Positions 62,369-64,000 of a stretch of DNA of 64,000 nt are shown here, one piece after another. The stretch is from Arthonia radiata (Eukaryota; Ascomycota; Arthoniomycetes; Arthoniales; Arthoniaceae). Position numbers and translations under genes: made by a program. Each line of letters begins with the position of its first letter. Positions within the stretch are counted from its first letter, which is position 1. The notes under the pieces were generated by a model. It saw only the letters and a list, made by a program, of their open reading frames with translations. It ran no database searches and was not told the DNA's origin. Location: contig PSQN01000017.1 in the NCBI GenBank assembly GCA_002989075.1, positions 3,541,453 through 3,605,452 on the forward strand. The letters run 5' to 3'.

Positions 62369-63418
62369 ATGCTCGGAATCCTCAAGATAACACAGACCAG
62401 CCTCGGCAAACGCAAACGAGCGTCCAAGGCACAAAATTCTGAAAACCAGGCAGCTCACTCAGTCCAAAGAGTAGACGAGACACAGGATCCCTCAGACGAT
62501 GAGGAAAGCAGCCGAAGTAGCGATTCGGGATCAGACACGGCGGACGACGAGCGCTCACGAGAGTCCTTTCGACGGGCTTTCGGGAAACGTTTTGCTCCGC
62601 TCGCTGGCAGCGCGAGCTCACTTCGCAGCTTGCCCAAAGGGCTAGTGAACAACAGCCCAGGTCAGGAAGCAGTCACAGAAAGCCTGGAAGCAGTAGACGA
62701 GGAAGAGGATGGTTGGAGTGGACTTGACAGCAACGACGGGGCTGAGTCGTCCGTTGAATCTGACACCGACGACCCGTCCTCCGTGCAGGTTGTGAACTAC
62801 GCCAGCAGCACAGCCGAAGACGATGCATTCGATGCTCTCACGGAAAGAGACGCAAAGCGCGCCTTTATGTCTTCCAGACCTCCGTCAACCGCGCGAAGAG
62901 ACGGTCGAGCCTCCAAAGATGGTGATGCAGGCGAAGACGCTGAGACAGCACACGAGCACCTGAAGAACGATCTCGCCCTCTCGCGGCTGATACAAGAGTC
63001 ACATCTGCTTTCCCAGACGCCAGGCGTCGCGCAACAGCCGAGTAAGCAGAACACGCAGGCTCGGCTCAAGACCACCGAGTCTCGATTAGCTGCCCTTGGC
63101 GCGAAAGACACAGTACTGAAACAGCGCAACGTGCCTGCTGCAATACGAAATGGTATCAAGAACAAAGAGCGGGTGCGAGAAGAGAAGCGCCGACGAGAGG
63201 CTAAGGAGAACGGTGTTATACTCGAAAAGGCTGGAGCGAAGAAGAGAGTAGAGAAGAAGAGGGAAAGGAGCGTGGGGAACCCTGGCTTGGGGAAGTTCCA
63301 GGGTGGAGTGTTGACGTTGGGGAAGAAGGACCTAGGGAAGTTGACGACGCCGAAAAGTGCGTTGAGGAAAGGTAAGAAGGGTGGAAAGAAAGATAGACCA
63401 AAGAGGATAGCCTTTTGA
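62369..63418 (+). CDS. faf1: Faf1-like 40S ribosome assembly factor, 349 aa
   Basis: Yeast Faf1 (human C1orf131) acts in early pre-rRNA processing within the small-subunit processome. The N-terminal half is acidic and Ser-rich (DDEESSRSSDSGSDTADDE). The conserved C-terminal part contains LKNDLALSRLIQESHLL, RLAALGAKD, VPAAIRNGI and then a dense Lys/Arg coiled stretch (KERVREEKRRREAKENG). It closes with GKFQGGVLTLGKKDL and a basic tail, the family's typical ending. The start used is the ATG at 62369; an in-frame GTG lies five codons upstream. It is a single exon. It converges with the short-chain dehydrogenase gene (168 bp apart). Confidence 0.85.
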   Translation: MLGILKITQTSLGKRKRASKAQNSENQAAHSVQRVDETQDPSDDEESSRSSDSGSDTADDERSRESFRRAFGKRFAPLAGSASSLRSLPKGLVNNSPGQEAVTESLEAVDEEEDGWSGLDSNDGAESSVESDTDDPSSVQVVNYASSTAEDDAFDALTERDAKRAFMSSRPPSTARRDGRASKDGDAGEDAETAHEHLKNDLALSRLIQESHLLSQTPGVAQQPSKQNTQARLKTTESRLAALGAKDTVLKQRNVPAAIRNGIKNKERVREEKRRREAKENGVILEKAGAKKRVEKKRERSVGNPGLGKFQGGVLTLGKKDLGKLTTPKSALRKGKKGGKKDRPKRIAF

Positions 63419-63586
63419 GGAGAGGAAAGGCTAGAGACGAAAGGTAGCGTTGCTTCACATTGTACTATATCAATGATACCCATAACAGGACATGCATGTA
63501 GAATGAACAATGTTGACCATATATCATCTGTGCTCAAGCTTGCCGATTGTGTCCGCCATCCTCATCCTTCACACCTTGACGATCCA

Positions 63587-64000
63587 TCATCGGCTTGGCA
63601 GCGCTTTCGCGTTCCCCTTAATCGTGACATCCTTCAAGCTATCATTCATGATCTCATGCAACCACGTCGCCCACCCTCTGATACCCGTCACGATATGCAG
63701 TCTTTGGTCCTTCGGCAAGATCAGGTGCCCGCTTCGTCCGCTCAATACAGCCTTCGCGATCTCCTTCCCAGCATACTGCGGCGTCATTGTCGGCGCCTTC
63801 ACCGGGCTCAAGCTATCCGCACCGCGGTCAAAGAACATGTTCGTCTGCACCCAGTATGGGTGAATTGCGGTGGTCTTGATGAACGGCGCGTTGTAGCGGT
63901 GTTTGAGCTCTTGATTGAGGCCCTCGTGGAAAGACATGACGCCCGCTTTCGTGACGCAGTAATCGACCATGCCCGCAACGGCAACGTACGACGCCATGGA
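63587..64000 (-). CDS. Short-chain dehydrogenase/reductase, 5' part outside window
   Basis: An NAD(P)-dependent oxidoreductase of the classical SDR fold. Only the C-terminal 138 or so codons are present; the frame continues past the right edge. The catalytic Tyr and Lys are seen in YCVTKAG (YxxxK), after an AVAGM segment that should follow the active-site Ser. IHPYWVQTNMF is the usual Pro-containing strand after the catalytic helix. LHEIMNDSLKD near the end resembles retinol-dehydrogenase-like (DHRS/RDH10) fungal SDRs. The Rossmann GxxxGxG motif is outside the window, so cofactor and substrate are unknown. Confidence 0.85.
   Translation of the reverse strand, partial: SMASYVAVAGMVDYCVTKAGVMSFHEGLNQELKHRYNAPFIKTTAIHPYWVQTNMFFDRGADSLSPVKAPTMTPQYAGKEIAKAVLSGRSGHLILPKDQRLHIVTGIRGWATWLHEIMNDSLKDVTIKGNAKALPSR

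Noticed and set aside
1-64000. tRNA, 5S rRNA, CRISPR arrays and transposon ends
   Set aside because: I looked for B-box-like GGTTCGAATC runs, 5S-like blocks, regularly spaced repeats and terminal inverted repeats. GGCTCGAATCC near 8,506-8,516 lies inside a coding exon with no tRNA fold, and nothing else was convincing by eye. tRNAscan-SE and a transposon library search would settle it.

Overview
This window is nuclear DNA of a filamentous ascomycete (Pezizomycotina; a Dothideomycete is my best guess, from general appearance only). The evidence is many 43-182 nt spliceosomal introns with GT...AG ends and CTAAC/CTGAC-type branch sites, intron-poor genes of about 1-7 kb on alternating strands, and fungal families such as Ste12, an Xbp1-like APSES factor, a YCF1-type ABC transporter and UreF. 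I see no bacterial operons, CRISPR array, rRNA or tRNA gene, and no intact transposon.

Layout. 1-5326 (-): Sac3, scaffold of the TREX-2 mRNA-export complex, running off the left edge. 6596-7642 (+): two small unassigned candidate genes. 8037-10383 (-): a four-exon 685-aa gene of unknown function. 12721-18017 (-): a twelve-exon vacuolar-type ABCC transporter. 18524-19414 (+): urease accessory protein UreF. 19434-20081 (-): splicing factor Snu23. 20385-25752 (+): DNA topoisomerase II. 28528-29948 (+): Xbp1-like APSES factor. 30174-31047 (-): glutathione S-transferase. 31555-34698 (+): tRNA m5C methyltransferase Ncl1/Trm4. 34996-42258 (-): THO subunit Tho2. 42752-45037 (+): mitochondrial DEAD-box helicase Mss116. 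45747-47342 (-): Tam41. 47736-49907 (+): Bir1/survivin. 50475-51461 (+): class II aldolase/adducin-family protein. 51968-54291 (-): Ste12. 54292-58528: a stretch with almost no credible genes. 58849-59160: a 63-bp minisatellite. 59677-60301 (-): a small secreted protein. 60562-62156 (-): histidinol-phosphate aminotransferase His5. 62369-63418 (+): ribosome-assembly factor Faf1. 63587-64000 (-): a short-chain dehydrogenase running off the right edge.

The genes are mostly housekeeping and do not form one pathway. A loose theme is RNA: Sac3 and Tho2 (transcription-coupled mRNA export), Snu23 (splicing), Mss116 (mitochondrial RNA), Ncl1 (tRNA modification) and Faf1 (rRNA processing). A second is chromosome and mitochondrial maintenance: Top2, Bir1 and Tam41. 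Neighbouring genes are usually divergent or convergent, with some very tight 3' ends (19 bp between ureF and snu23).

I found no convincing new multi-gene system. The items most worth a second look are the unassigned 685-aa gene, a repeated C-rich to G-rich composition switch along four transcripts, the 63-bp minisatellite that stays open in several frames, the secreted-protein gene that needs a 43-nt intron, the NPF-motif array in the Sac3 tail, and several unusual splice events: a GC-AG intron, 22- and 25-nt microexons, and tandem acceptors with different coding consequences. Splice sites were assigned by eye from consensus, phase and family similarity; no transcript data were available.
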